Below, in pieces: positions 17,641 through 25,982 of a DNA stretch of 64,000 nucleotides. The translations under genes were made by a program, and so were the position numbers. A model generated the notes under the pieces. It saw only the letters and a program-made list of their open reading frames with translations, searched no databases and was not told where the DNA came from. Each line of letters starts with the position of its first letter. The stretch's first letter is position 1. The stretch comes from Kribbella kalugense (GTDB lineage Bacteria > Actinomycetota > Actinomycetes > Propionibacteriales > Kribbellaceae), in NCBI RefSeq assembly GCF_004365875.1, contig NZ_SODF01000001.1, forward strand, positions 3,658,001 through 3,722,000, in the 5' to 3' direction.

Positions 17641-18635
17641 TAGATACGTTCACAGGGCAGCAGAGAGAAGCGCTCGTCGCACGGGACGACCTGCTGCGGC
17701 GCCAGGCCCGCGGACCGGGCGAGATCCGCCCACTCCGCTTCGGTCCGGTCGGCACCGCCCGCGATCGCCAGCATCTCGATGTCGTCGAACTTCCCGTAGT
17801 GCGGACCGTTGCCTGGCGGGATCATCGTCTCGACGATCAGCACCGGGGCACCCGTCCGCGCGAGCACCCGGAGGATCTCGACCACCTGCTCGTCGGCGAA
17901 GTTATGCAGGCAACTCTTGATCAGGTAAGCATCACCCGGCGGCACCTCCTCGAAGAAGTCCCCCGCGACAAGTTCCACCCGGTCCGCGAGCCCTTCCCTG
18001 GCCAGCAGCGCCGACGCTTCCGGCAGCACCTCCGGCAGCTCGAACAGCACGCCCCGGATACCGGGATCCGTCCGGAGCACCTCCGCCAGCAGACTGCCCG
18101 AACCACCGCCGACGTCCACCACCACGCCGTACGCCGAGAAGTCGTGACTCCGGGCGATCGGGACCATCGCCCGACCGTGGAACGCGGCCGCCGCCGCGGC
18201 GAAGGTCCGCGCCTCGTCCGGATGCTCGCCCAGCCGTTGATAGATGCTCTGTCCGTAGACCTGGTCGAAGGCCGGCTCGCCGGTGCGAACCGAGTGCGTG
18301 AGCTGTGCGTACGGCGTCCAGAACGGCTCGAGGCCGAACATCATCGCCGCGGCTCGCAACGATCCCGGTACGTCGGACCGCAGCAAGGCGGCCGTCTCGG
18401 TGAGGGCGAACCGGCCGTCCACCTCCTCGTCGAAGACTCCGACGCTCGCCGCGGCGCGGAGCAGCCGGTACAGAGCGCGCGGCTGCGCGCCGACCCGTTC
18501 GGCCAGCTCGTCGACGGTCAGTGGTTTGTCCACCAGCTCGTCGGCCACGCCCAGCTCGGCCAGTGTTGCCAGCACCGGCGGGATCCACTTGCCGGTGAGG
18601 AAACCCATCACCTGCTGTCTGGCGGTCATCGTCAT
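17640..18635 (-). CDS. SAM-dependent O-methyltransferase (Methyltransf_2 family)
   Basis: The 331-residue enzyme has an N-terminal winged-helix dimerisation domain (VLATLAELGVADEL; LAERVGAQPRALYRLLRAAASVGVF) and a Rossmann SAM domain with DVGGGSG near residue 170. The catalytic-base His lies in CLHNFADEQ near residue 248. Such enzymes methylate hydroxyl groups of aromatic natural products or drugs. The gene is divergent from a MarR regulator across a double palindrome, so induction by its substrate is likely. No other biosynthetic genes are adjacent, which suggests detoxification or tailoring of an external compound. Confidence 0.88.
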   Translation of the reverse strand: MTMTARQQVMGFLTGKWIPPVLATLAELGVADELVDKPLTVDELAERVGAQPRALYRLLRAAASVGVFDEEVDGRFALTETAALLRSDVPGSLRAAAMMFGLEPFWTPYAQLTHSVRTGEPAFDQVYGQSIYQRLGEHPDEARTFAAAAAAFHGRAMVPIARSHDFSAYGVVVDVGGGSGSLLAEVLRTDPGIRGVLFELPEVLPEASALLAREGLADRVELVAGDFFEEVPPGDAYLIKSCLHNFADEQVVEILRVLARTGAPVLIVETMIPPGNGPHYGKFDDIEMLAIAGGADRTEAEWADLARSAGLAPQQVVPCDERFSLLPCERI

Positions 18636-18647
18636 CCACTCCCCTAA

Positions 18648-18687
18648 TGGTCAGGTTGCCTGACCAAGACGGTAAGGTAGCCTGACC
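18648..18687. promoter_or_regulatory. Paired MarR-type operators
   Basis: TGGTCAGG-TTG-CCTGACCA (18648-18666) is a perfect inverted repeat. GGTAAGG-TAG-CCTGACC (18671-18687) is the same motif with one mismatch, with its centre 22 bases away, so both lie on one face of the DNA. The pair fills the 55-base gap between the methyltransferase and MarR genes and overlaps the start region of marR, fitting joint autorepression and repression of the methyltransferase. Confidence 0.75.
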
Positions 18688-18690
18688 CTC

Positions 18691-19155
18691 ATGTCAACGC
18701 CGCGCTACTTCGGCCTGCTCCGGCTCGCGTTCGACCAGGCCCTGGCCACCGTGCTGGCCGCCGTCGGGCCACGCCACCCGGAGCTGCGCCCGGCACATCT
18801 CCAGCTGTTCCGGTTCGGCGGGATCGACGGGTCGCACACGGCTGAGCTCGCCGCGCACGCCGGGATGACGAAGCAGTCCATGCACGAGCTGGTGACGCAT
18901 CTCGAGCGGCACGGCTACCTGATCCGGGAGGCCGATCCTGCCGATCCGCGGGCCAAGCGGGTCCGGCTGACCGCCGCCGGGCGCAAGCTGGAGCGGCAGA
19001 TCCACGCGGCCATCGCCGACCTGCTCGAAGACTGGGAGACTCGGCTCGGCAGCGAGTCCTTCGACCACCTGTGGGCGACCCTGCAGACACTGACCGGCGA
19101 GACCGGTGAGCTGCCCGAGCGGTCACGGATCCGGTTGACCGAGGAGGTTCGGTGA
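18691..19155 (+). CDS. MarR-family transcriptional regulator
   Basis: The 154-residue winged-helix protein has the MarR recognition helix and wing (TAELAAHAGMTKQSMHELVTHLERHGYLIREADPADPRAKRVRLTAAG, about 50-96), with the conserved DPxDxRxKxxxLT wing. It probably binds the paired palindromes directly upstream and is released by a small hydrophobic ligand. Its last bases overlap the following reductase gene (GTGA), so regulator and reductase are co-translated, while the methyltransferase is read in the opposite direction. Confidence 0.92.
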   Translation: MSTPRYFGLLRLAFDQALATVLAAVGPRHPELRPAHLQLFRFGGIDGSHTAELAAHAGMTKQSMHELVTHLERHGYLIREADPADPRAKRVRLTAAGRKLERQIHAAIADLLEDWETRLGSESFDHLWATLQTLTGETGELPERSRIRLTEEVR

Positions 19156-20144
19156 ACATCGTTGTGTACGGCGCCGGCGGGATCGGCTGCTATGTCGGTG
19201 GGCGGCTCGCGGCGACGGGGACGCCGGTGACATTCATCGGTCGTCAGCGGATGGCATCCGACCTGGCGTCGTTCGGCTTGCACCTGACCGACTATCTGGG
19301 CGCTGATCTCCGGGTCGCCGACGTGCGGTACGAGACGACGCCGGCGGCTGCGGCTGAGGCGGATCTGGTGCTGGTGACGGTGAAGTCGGCGGCGACCGCG
19401 GGTGCGGCCGACGAGCTCCGGGCCGTGCTCAAGCCTGGTGCGGTCGTGGTGAGCTTCCAGAACGGCGTACGGAACGGGGAGGTACTGCGGTCGCGGCTGA
19501 GCGATCAGGTCGTTGTCGCCGGGATGGTTCCGTTCAACGTGCTCAACCGGGGCGCCGGCGTGTTTCATCAGGGCACGGAGGGTGCGCTCGACGTCCAACG
19601 GGATGCCGCATTGACGCCCTACCTGGAGGCGTTCGAGCGAGCCGGATTGCCGCTGACGCAGCATGACGAGATCCTGCCGGTGCAGTGGGCGAAACTCCTG
19701 CTGAACTTGAACAATCCGATCAACGCGTTGTCGAATTTGCCCCTGCGCGACGAGCTTTCCCTGCGCCCGTACCGCCGTTGCCTCGCGGCCGCGCAGAGCG
19801 AGACCCTCGGCCTCCTCGATGCGGCCGGCATCCGTCCGGCGCAACTGTTGCCGGTGCCGATGCACCGCTTCCCGGCGATCCTTCGGCTGCCCGACTTCCT
19901 CTTCCGCCGGCTCGCCGGGAAGATGCTCGCCATCGATCCCCTCGCCCGTACGTCGATGTGGGAAGACCTCGAAGCCGGCCGCCAGACCGAGATCGACTAC
20001 CTGAACGGCGAGGTCGTCCGGCTGGCCGACTCCCTCGGCCGGTCCGCGCCGGTCAACGCCAAGTTGGTGGAGCTCATCCGTGAGACCGAGAGCGACCGCC
20101 GCTCATGGTCCGGCCCGGAGCTTCTGCAGCGTCTTGTTATGTGA
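19152..20144 (+). CDS. Ketopantoate reductase (ApbA/PanE) family oxidoreductase
   Basis: The 330-residue protein has the N-terminal NADPH site VYGAGGIGCYVGGRLAATG, the substrate segment SFQNGVRNGE and the catalytic Lys region QWAKLLLNLNNPINAL, followed by the alpha-helical C-terminal domain with the acidic motif TEIDYLNGEVV. Family members reduce 2-ketopantoate to pantoate, but many paralogues act on other 2-keto acids. Here the gene is coupled to marR instead of pantothenate genes, so a role in metabolism of the MarR ligand is equally possible. Confidence 0.88.
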   Translation: MNIVVYGAGGIGCYVGGRLAATGTPVTFIGRQRMASDLASFGLHLTDYLGADLRVADVRYETTPAAAAEADLVLVTVKSAATAGAADELRAVLKPGAVVVSFQNGVRNGEVLRSRLSDQVVVAGMVPFNVLNRGAGVFHQGTEGALDVQRDAALTPYLEAFERAGLPLTQHDEILPVQWAKLLLNLNNPINALSNLPLRDELSLRPYRRCLAAAQSETLGLLDAAGIRPAQLLPVPMHRFPAILRLPDFLFRRLAGKMLAIDPLARTSMWEDLEAGRQTEIDYLNGEVVRLADSLGRSAPVNAKLVELIRETESDRRSWSGPELLQRLVM

Positions 20145-20171
20145 GACATATCTTCTCGTATACTGATCGCA
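20134..20171 (+). promoter_or_regulatory. Leaderless promoter of the flavin oxidoreductase gene
   Basis: TATACT at 20159-20164 ends six bases before the ATG at 20171. TTGTTA (20134-20139) or the overlapping TTATGT can serve as the -35 box. The region is unusually AT-rich for this DNA. No ribosome site lies between, so translation should start at the 5' end of the mRNA. Confidence 0.6.
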
Positions 20172-21043
20172 TGGATGTTGCAGTCATCGGTGGGAGTTTG
20201 GCGGGGTTACAGGCGGCCCTGACGTTGGGGCGGGCGCGGCGGCAGGTGGTCGTGTTCGACGACGGGCGGGCGCGGAATCGGGCGGCCGAGCACGTGCACA
20301 ACTACTTGGGAGCTGAAGATCCGGCGCCGGGTGAGTTGCTGGCGGTCGGGCGACGGCAGTTGGCGACGTACGGCGTCGAGGTGCGGGACGAGCGTGTCGA
20401 GGACGCGACGGCTGACGACGACGGGTTCGAGATCGGTGGGGTGCGGGCGCGGGCTGTCGTGCTTGCGACTGGACTGTGGGACGAGCTGCCTGACGTGCCG
20501 GGCGTTGCCGACGGTTGGGGTCGGTCGGTGGTGGCGTGTCCGCACTGCCATGGGTGGGAGGTGCGGGACCAGCCGCTGGTGCAGCTAGGGATGCGGGGCC
20601 AGCCGGATCGGTCGGTGACTCGCGCGCTGTTGCTCAGCCGGTGGAGTGATGACGTGGTGTTGTGCACGGACGGGGACGAGATCACCGAGGCGCAGCTCGA
20701 CCGCCTGCACCGAGCCAAGGTGACGGTCCGCACCGAGCGCATCCAGGAAGTGCGAGGCGCGCGGGTACATCTGGCGGGTGGAGACGTGCTGACGCCGGGA
20801 CGTGTGTTCGTCGTCGTGCGGCAACATCAGCAGAGCGAGCTGGCCGAGACGCTTGGCTGTCAGGTGGAGGACGGTGCGGTGGTGACCGACGACGGCGGGC
20901 GGACGACCGTGCCCGGGGTCTACGCGGTCGGTACGACGACCAGCCCGGCGCTGCTCGCGATCGGTGCGGCCGGCCATGCGAGTACGGCGGCTGTCGCCGT
21001 ACACAACGATCTGCTGGAGCTAGATCTGGGCGGCAGGTGGTAG
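20171..21043 (+). CDS. Thioredoxin-reductase-like FAD disulfide oxidoreductase
   Basis: The 290-residue flavoprotein has the FAD motif [33 protein letters not shown], a redox CxxC in [16 protein letters not shown] (near residue 124) and the C-terminal FAD loop [23 protein letters not shown]. The NAD(P) domain lacks a clear GxGxxA pair at the usual place ([10 protein letters not shown]). This is the architecture of thioredoxin reductase relatives and of dithiol oxidases such as those for gliotoxin or holomycin. No thioredoxin gene is adjacent. The frame is open upstream, but the leaderless promoter sets the start at 20171. Confidence 0.85.
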   Translation: MDVAVIGGSLAGLQAALTLGRARRQVVVFDDGRARNRAAEHVHNYLGAEDPAPGELLAVGRRQLATYGVEVRDERVEDATADDDGFEIGGVRARAVVLATGLWDELPDVPGVADGWGRSVVACPHCHGWEVRDQPLVQLGMRGQPDRSVTRALLLSRWSDDVVLCTDGDEITEAQLDRLHRAKVTVRTERIQEVRGARVHLAGGDVLTPGRVFVVVRQHQQSELAETLGCQVEDGAVVTDDGGRTTVPGVYAVGTTTSPALLAIGAAGHASTAAVAVHNDLLELDLGGRW

Positions 21044-21577
21044 CCGAGCGGGGTCGGCGATCGGCCAGTCGACTGGCGATGCGGTCAGCTGGTCCAGTTG
21101 CAGGAGGCACCACGGGGACAGGTCCGGGATGTCGCGGAGCTCGCTCCACTCCACCCAGCGGTACGACGCGACTTCGGCCGGATTCGGCGTCGGGTCACCG
21201 GTCCACCACACTCGGTAGACCGGGCAGATCTCGTTCTCGACCACACCGGTAGGCATCTCGGCGCGGTACCGGAACTCCGGCAGTACCAGGTCCGCCGACT
21301 CCACGATGATCCCCAGTTCGTCGGCGAGGCGACGGCGTACCGCTTGCTCGACCGGCTCTTCCGGAAGTGGGTGCCCGCAGCAACTATTGGTCCAAACGCC
21401 TGGCCAGGTAGGCTTTTCGAACGCTCGCTGGGTGAGCAGCACCCGCCCGGCCGTGTCGACCACGTAGCTGGAGAACGCGAGATGCAGCGGCGTCGCCGCG
21501 TGGTGGACCGTCGCCTTCGCCTCGGTCCCGATCGCACGCCCGTCGTCGTCCACCAGCACTACCCGCTCGTCGCTCAC
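21020..21577 (-). CDS. idi: Isopentenyl-diphosphate delta-isomerase, type 1
   Basis: The 185-residue Nudix-fold enzyme converts isopentenyl diphosphate to dimethylallyl diphosphate in isoprenoid synthesis. The catalytic Cys is in TNSCCGHP (near residue 66) and the catalytic Glu in VENEICPVY (near residue 115). The metal-binding residues are in [12 protein letters not shown] and the Nudix-like helix ([14 protein letters not shown]). The length is typical. No other isoprenoid genes are near. It ends 24 bases inside the convergent flavin oxidoreductase gene. Confidence 0.95.
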   Translation of the reverse strand: MSDERVVLVDDDGRAIGTEAKATVHHAATPLHLAFSSYVVDTAGRVLLTQRAFEKPTWPGVWTNSCCGHPLPEEPVEQAVRRRLADELGIIVESADLVLPEFRYRAEMPTGVVENEICPVYRVWWTGDPTPNPAEVASYRWVEWSELRDIPDLSPWCLLQLDQLTASPVDWPIADPARLPPAAQI

Positions 21578-21613
21578 GCCCAGAGCTTAAGCCGGGTCTG
21601 CTAATCTGAGCGC

Positions 21614-21670
21614 GTGATCAAGCGAAGCGTGGCATATCGACCGGCTCTGGGAGGAGCCGGCGTTCGGTAG
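21614..21670 (+). CDS. 18-codon leader ORF of tyrS
   Basis: GTG at 21614 lies six bases after a TAATCT -10 box (21602-21607), so this ORF would be read from a leaderless mRNA. The peptide MIKRSVAYRPALGGAGVR has one Tyr codon at position 8, TAT, a codon that is rare in this high-GC DNA. The ORF ends at TAG 21668-21670 before the attenuator hairpin of tyrS. A ribosome waiting for charged tRNA-Tyr would cover the first RNA hairpin. Real translation is unproven. Confidence 0.4.
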   Translation: MIKRSVAYRPALGGAGVR

Positions 21671-21762
21671 TTCGCGCAGCCGCTGCACCCAGAGCCTCCG
21701 AGGCAGGAACCGTCCGGTTCCTGCCTCTTTCCGTTGCCGGAGGCACTGGTTCGAGGTGCCTC
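21641..21762 (+). promoter_or_regulatory. Structured tyrS leader with alternative RNA pairings
   Basis: CCGGCTC (21641-21647) pairs with GAGCCGG (21654-21660). The overlapping GGCTCTGGG (21643-21651) can instead pair with CCCAGAGCC (21688-21696). The terminator at 21700-21730 follows, and a last hairpin, GAGGCAC (21740-21746) with GTGCCTC (21756-21762), precedes the ribosome site. Mutually exclusive pairings ahead of a terminator are the hallmark of attenuation. I found no T-box sequence with a TGGN element matching tRNA. Confidence 0.5.
21700..21730 (+). terminator. Intrinsic terminator (attenuator) upstream of tyrS
   Basis: GAGGCAGGAACC (21700-21711) pairs perfectly with GGTTCCTGCCTC (21716-21727) over a GTCC loop, followed directly by TTT. 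It lies between the tyrS promoter and the start codon at 21779, so full termination here would silence tyrS. A conditional terminator is the likely meaning. Confidence 0.75.
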
Positions 21763-21778
21763 GTCCGAGAGGAACCTG

Positions 21779-22972
21779 ATGAATGCTGTGATCGACCGAT
21801 TACGCCGTACCACCGACACCGTCATCGGCGCGGACGACCTGCGCGAACGGCTGGATTCCGGGCGTCCGTTGCGGATCAAGTACGGCGTCGACTGCACCGC
21901 GCCGGATCTGCACCTCGGCCACGCGGTCAACCTGTGGATGATGCGGCAACTGCAGGACCTCGGGCACCGCGTCGTGTTCCTGCTCGGCGACCTCACCACC
22001 CGCGTCGGCGACCCGACCGGCCGCTCCGAAACCCGGCCGGTGCTCACACCGGAGCAGATCGACGCGAACGCGGCGTCGTTCCTCGAGCAGGTGTCGCTCG
22101 TCCTGCGCACCGACCCCGAGGTGTTCGAAGTACGGCGGAACTCCGAGTGGTACGACGGGATGCCGGTGGCGGAGCTGTTGGGTCTGTTCGCCCAGGTCAC
22201 GCAGGCGCAGCTGATGAGCCGGGACATGTTCCGCGAACGGGTCGCGGCCGGGCGGGAGATCGCCGTACACGAGCTGGTCTACCCGGTGCTGCAGGGGTAC
22301 GACAGCTTTGCGATGCAGAGTGATCTGACGATCGTGGGGTCGGACCAACTGTTCAATGAGCAGCTGGGACGGCATTTCCAGCAGCGGTTGGGGGCGCCGC
22401 CGCAGGTGGTGATCACGACGACGATCACGCCGGGCATCGACGGGCGGGCCAAGCAGTCCAAGTCGCTGAACAACTACATCGGGCTGACCGACAGTCCTCG
22501 CGACAAGTTCGGCAAGCTGATGAGCATCCCGGACGAACTGGTCGAACCGTACGCCCGGGTCTACACCGAACTGCCACTCGAGACGGTCGCCGCCCTTGTG
22601 GACTCCGCCGGCGTGGGTGGTCCGGCGGCTCGGGACGCCAAGCTCCGGCTGGCCGCCGCGGTCGTGACGCGCTACCACGGCGCGGGCGCGGCTAGGACTT
22701 CCCTAGCGGAGTTCCGCCGTACCTTCACGGATCGCGCCGAGCCTGCGGACATCCCTGCGGTCGTCGTCAGCGCCGAGGTCGTCACGACGTTCGACCTCTT
22801 GCGTGCGGCGCGACCTGATGACAGCAACTCCGAGCTACGCCGGCTGCTACGTCAGGGCGCAGTATCGATCAACGGCGTACGAACAGAGGACGCGGCGGCA
22901 CCGATCGACCTCACCTCCGACGTCGTACTGAAGTCAGGCACTCGCACCTGGCACCGGATCACGCGACAGTAG
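21779..22972 (+). CDS. tyrS: Tyrosyl-tRNA synthetase, TyrZ-like branch
   Basis: The 397-residue class I synthetase charges tRNA-Tyr. HLGH (45-48) is the HIGH motif, and QGYDSFAM and GSDQLFN form the tyrosine pocket. KQSKS (225-229) replaces KMSKS, and a C-terminal S4 RNA-binding domain (LRRLLRQGAVSINGVRT) is present. The opening KYGVDCTAPDLHLGH and KQSKS resemble the TyrZ-type synthetases that many bacteria keep as a second, regulated copy; that this is a second copy here is inference. The ATG at 21779 has GAGAGG upstream. Expression probably depends on the terminator at 21700-21730. Confidence 0.93.
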   Translation: MNAVIDRLRRTTDTVIGADDLRERLDSGRPLRIKYGVDCTAPDLHLGHAVNLWMMRQLQDLGHRVVFLLGDLTTRVGDPTGRSETRPVLTPEQIDANAASFLEQVSLVLRTDPEVFEVRRNSEWYDGMPVAELLGLFAQVTQAQLMSRDMFRERVAAGREIAVHELVYPVLQGYDSFAMQSDLTIVGSDQLFNEQLGRHFQQRLGAPPQVVITTTITPGIDGRAKQSKSLNNYIGLTDSPRDKFGKLMSIPDELVEPYARVYTELPLETVAALVDSAGVGGPAARDAKLRLAAAVVTRYHGAGAARTSLAEFRRTFTDRAEPADIPAVVVSAEVVTTFDLLRAARPDDSNSELRRLLRQGAVSINGVRTEDAAAPIDLTSDVVLKSGTRTWHRITRQ

Positions 22973-22976
22973 GCCC

Positions 22977-24152
22977 GTGGAAATCAAGACGGTAGAGGCC
23001 TTGGTGAGCGTTGGCGCCCGGTACGTCGGGCGGGCGCCGGCGTTTGAGGTGGAGCCGGGGTGGTGGTCGGAGGTCGAGGCTGTCACCCGGCACCTCGATC
23101 GACTTCTTGGAGTGCGGACGGTCGTACTGCGGCTTGTGCATGCCGACGAGGCCGTGATCGGACGCGGCGGACGGGTTGTCTATCACGTCGAGGCGCTGGA
23201 CGAGCCGCGTTCCGGCGTACTCGATGAGACGCCGTTGCCCGAGTGGGATGAGATCGTCGCGGAGCAGCCGTTGCGGGCGACGTGGGCCGAGGTGGACGGG
23301 CCTCGTCGGCTGATCGAATGGGCTCAGGGCATCATCGGCCCGCGCGACGCCGTACAAGTGAAGACGTGGAACTTGTCCTGCCTGATTCGGTTTCCGGGTG
23401 CCTGGGCGAAGGCCACCAGCCGGTTCTGCAGCATCGACGCGGACATCATCGAGCACATCCGACGGTACGACGACACGCTCGCACCGGCCGTACTCGCAAC
23501 GTCCCGCGAGAACCGCTGGTCCCTCCTCGCCCACGCACCCGGTACGGACTGCTGGGAGCCGGACCGCCCGTCGGTCGAGAGCGTCGTGAGCCGTTGGGTC
23601 GCAGCGCAAGCAGCCCTGGCTGACGAGGCTTTTGCGCTCGACGCGCCTCGTTTGCTGCCAAGCGCGCTGGCCGACGAGATCGCTGCACTCATCCCCCGGG
23701 TCGACCTGTCTGAGCGCGGGATCCTAGAGCTGGTCGATCGGCTCCCGGCCATCGTCGGCGAGCTCGAAGCCGCGGGACTGCCGATCACCTTGGTGCACGG
23801 CGACTTCCATCCTGGGAACTGGCGGTCGGACGGCACGCAGCGGGTGATCGTCGACTGGGCCGACACGTTCGTCGGTCACCCGGCCACCGACATCAGGCGC
23901 CTGCACGACTTCCTGCCACCGGAGAAGCGCGATCACGCGGCCGAGGTCTGGTCAGCGGCGTGGCGACGGGAACTCCCGGGCTGTGATCCGTTGCGCGCGC
24001 TGCAGCCGATGAGCGTGCTGGGACCGCTGACGTACGCCCTGATGTACCAGCGGTTCCTCGACAACATCGAACCCGACGAACGCATCTACCACCAGGACGA
24101 CCCAGGAAACTGTCTGCGGTCAGCCCTCGATATGGCAGGCTGCGCGCTATGA
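22977..24152 (+). CDS. APH-fold phosphotransferase, unknown substrate
   Basis: The 391-residue protein has the kinase catalytic motif HGDFHPGN near residue 264 and the metal-binding VDWADTFVGHPATDI about 20 residues later, as in aminoglycoside phosphotransferases and choline/homoserine kinases. The N-terminal ATP lobe is divergent (VKTWNLSCLIRF carries the likely ATP-binding Lys). It starts with GTG four bases after tyrS, so it may share the tyrS leader control. Its stop overlaps the NmrA-like gene as ATGA. The substrate may be an antibiotic or a metabolite; sequence does not say. Confidence 0.82.
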   Translation: MEIKTVEALVSVGARYVGRAPAFEVEPGWWSEVEAVTRHLDRLLGVRTVVLRLVHADEAVIGRGGRVVYHVEALDEPRSGVLDETPLPEWDEIVAEQPLRATWAEVDGPRRLIEWAQGIIGPRDAVQVKTWNLSCLIRFPGAWAKATSRFCSIDADIIEHIRRYDDTLAPAVLATSRENRWSLLAHAPGTDCWEPDRPSVESVVSRWVAAQAALADEAFALDAPRLLPSALADEIAALIPRVDLSERGILELVDRLPAIVGELEAAGLPITLVHGDFHPGNWRSDGTQRVIVDWADTFVGHPATDIRRLHDFLPPEKRDHAAEVWSAAWRRELPGCDPLRALQPMSVLGPLTYALMYQRFLDNIEPDERIYHQDDPGNCLRSALDMAGCAL

Positions 24153-24970
24153 CGATCCTGGTAACTGGCGCGACCGGAAACGCGGGCGGCGCAGTGGTGG
24201 AATCGCTGGCAGAGCAAGGCATCGCGGCCCGGGCTTTGATTCGCTCGGCCAGGGACCTGCCCGCCGGCATCGAGCCCGTGTACGGCGACCTGAACCGGCC
24301 GGACACGTTCGCGGACGCGTTGACCGGTGTCAGCGGAATCTTTCTGCTGAGCGGTTACGACCGGCTGGAGGAATTGCTCGCGAATGCGGTGCGTGCCGGG
24401 GTCCGGAAGGTCGTGGTGCTGTCCAGCAGTTCCCTCGACGGCGACCTGACGAACGCGGTCGCGGCGTACCACCACGCAACCGAAGAAGCGGTCCGCGCAG
24501 CGAAATTGGATTGGACCTTTCTGCGCCCGAACTCCTTCATGTCCAACACCCTGCGCTGGCTCGACCAACTCCACGCCGGTGACGAGATCCGAGTCCAGTT
24601 CCCCGACGTACCCGTGTCGACGATCCATCCGCGAGACATCGCCGATGTCGCGGTCCGCGCCCTTCAGGGCTCCAACGACAAGGAGGTACTGCGGCTTACC
24701 GGACCGGTCGCCCTCACGCCGGTCGAACAGGTCGCGATCCTCGCCGAGGGCATCGGCCGACCACTGAGGGCGTACCCAATGAGCCGATCGGAAACGCACG
24801 ACGCGTTGTTCGCCTCAATGCCGGAGCCGTACGCCAGTGCGATCGAGGGCTTCTTCGGCGACGGCACCATCGACGAAACCACCGTCAACGACACCGTCAC
24901 TGCAGTCACGGGCCAACCGGGCCGAAGCCTCCAGCAATGGGTCCAAGAAAACGCCACCCTCTTCACCTAA
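24149..24970 (+). CDS. NmrA-like NAD(P)-binding protein
   Basis: The 273-residue atypical short-chain dehydrogenase starts with the dinucleotide motif VTGATGNAGGAVVESLAEQG, has VVLSSSSLDG and LRPNSFMSN segments, but lacks the usual YxxxK pair. Proteins of this type act as quinone reductases or as redox-sensing NAD(P) binders. It is translationally coupled to the upstream APH-fold kinase. No ligand can be assigned from the sequence. Confidence 0.85.
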   Translation: MTILVTGATGNAGGAVVESLAEQGIAARALIRSARDLPAGIEPVYGDLNRPDTFADALTGVSGIFLLSGYDRLEELLANAVRAGVRKVVVLSSSSLDGDLTNAVAAYHHATEEAVRAAKLDWTFLRPNSFMSNTLRWLDQLHAGDEIRVQFPDVPVSTIHPRDIADVAVRALQGSNDKEVLRLTGPVALTPVEQVAILAEGIGRPLRAYPMSRSETHDALFASMPEPYASAIEGFFGDGTIDETTVNDTVTAVTGQPGRSLQQWVQENATLFT

Positions 24971-25033
24971 GACCCACGCGTTTGGTCAGAAATCCCGTGT
25001 CGCCGCAGGCTCCTGACGAATAGGCTCGCGCTC

Positions 25034-25978
25034 ATGACCGACGGCGACTGGAGGGATACCGGGTTCAGGCAGCGTCGGCCGTCGGTGGAGACTCTCGACT
25101 GGGTTGCGGCGTCGATGGGTCGGGGCAGTCGCGTCGTCGGCTATCGCCGAATGACCGGTGGCGTCTGTTCCGCTGTGCATCGGCTGACTGTCGAGCAGCG
25201 TGGAGTGCGAACGTTCGTCGTACTGCGGCAGTACCCGGGCGGGCTCGGCCTGCAGGAGCCCTTGGAGAAGGAGATCGCCAACCTTGGTGTGGTGGCGGGA
25301 AGCGGGCTACCGGTTCCCGGCATCCTGGCCACTGATGTCGCCGGTGCTTCGACGGGCGGCGCGCCATCGTTGCTGATGACACGGTTACCGGGGCATGTAC
25401 ACCTCAATCCGGCGGAACCTCGGTCGTGGCTGACGAGGATCGCGGAGATTGCCGTCTTGCTGCATTCCCTCGATCTCCCCGCGAAGACGTTCAGACCTTG
25501 GACGGATTCCTGGATCGCTCCTCGAGACGGATTTCAGGTGCCGGCCAACGCCCAGAAGCCGGCGGTGTGGAAGGCGGCGTTCGGTGTCATGGCGGAGCCG
25601 CCACCAAAGGACACTGCCGTCTTTCTGCACTGCGATCTCCTGCCCGTCAACATGCTGTGGTCGCGCGGCAGGATTACCGGCCTGACCGACTGGAACTCCA
25701 TCCATCGCGGAGCGCGCGCGATCGACGTCGGGCACTGTCGGCGATACCTGGCGGCGCTCTACTCACCCGAGTGGGCGGAGCAGCTTCACTCGCTCTACGA
25801 GTCGATCGCCGGCGTGACACTCGATCCGTGGTGGGACCTGTACGCCCTGCTCCACTATGACGGCACCGGGTCGAAGTGGATCCGCGGTCAAGTTGCGGGG
25901 CGCCGTCCCGTCGATGTGCCCGGCATGACTTCCCGCGTCGAGCTCGCCGTCGAGACAGCGCTACGTCGCCTCGGATAA
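25034..25978 (+). CDS. APH-fold phosphotransferase, second copy type
   Basis: The 314-residue protein has an N-lobe with VLRQYPGG, a loop LMTRLPGHV and the catalytic HCDLLPVNMLW near residue 199, followed by LTDWNSIHRGARAIDVGH. It is only distantly similar to the kinase at 22977. A TAGGCT hexamer at 25020-25025 lies eight bases before the ATG with no ribosome site, so the mRNA is probably leaderless. Substrate unknown; the family includes antibiotic kinases and small-molecule kinases. Confidence 0.8.
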   Translation: MTDGDWRDTGFRQRRPSVETLDWVAASMGRGSRVVGYRRMTGGVCSAVHRLTVEQRGVRTFVVLRQYPGGLGLQEPLEKEIANLGVVAGSGLPVPGILATDVAGASTGGAPSLLMTRLPGHVHLNPAEPRSWLTRIAEIAVLLHSLDLPAKTFRPWTDSWIAPRDGFQVPANAQKPAVWKAAFGVMAEPPPKDTAVFLHCDLLPVNMLWSRGRITGLTDWNSIHRGARAIDVGHCRRYLAALYSPEWAEQLHSLYESIAGVTLDPWWDLYALLHYDGTGSKWIRGQVAGRRPVDVPGMTSRVELAVETALRRLG

Positions 25979-25982
25979 TTGC

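Noticed and set aside
21739..21762. tRNA-like TTCGA loop near tyrS
   Set aside because: GGTTCGAGGTGCC looks like a T arm, but no acceptor, D or anticodon arm surrounds it; it is a plain hairpin.
21602..21779. T-box riboswitch upstream of tyrS
   Set aside because: GGCAGGAACCG partly resembles the T-box sequence, but the TGGN that must pair with the tRNA end is missing, and no specifier stem was found; the segment is simply the 5' arm of the terminator.
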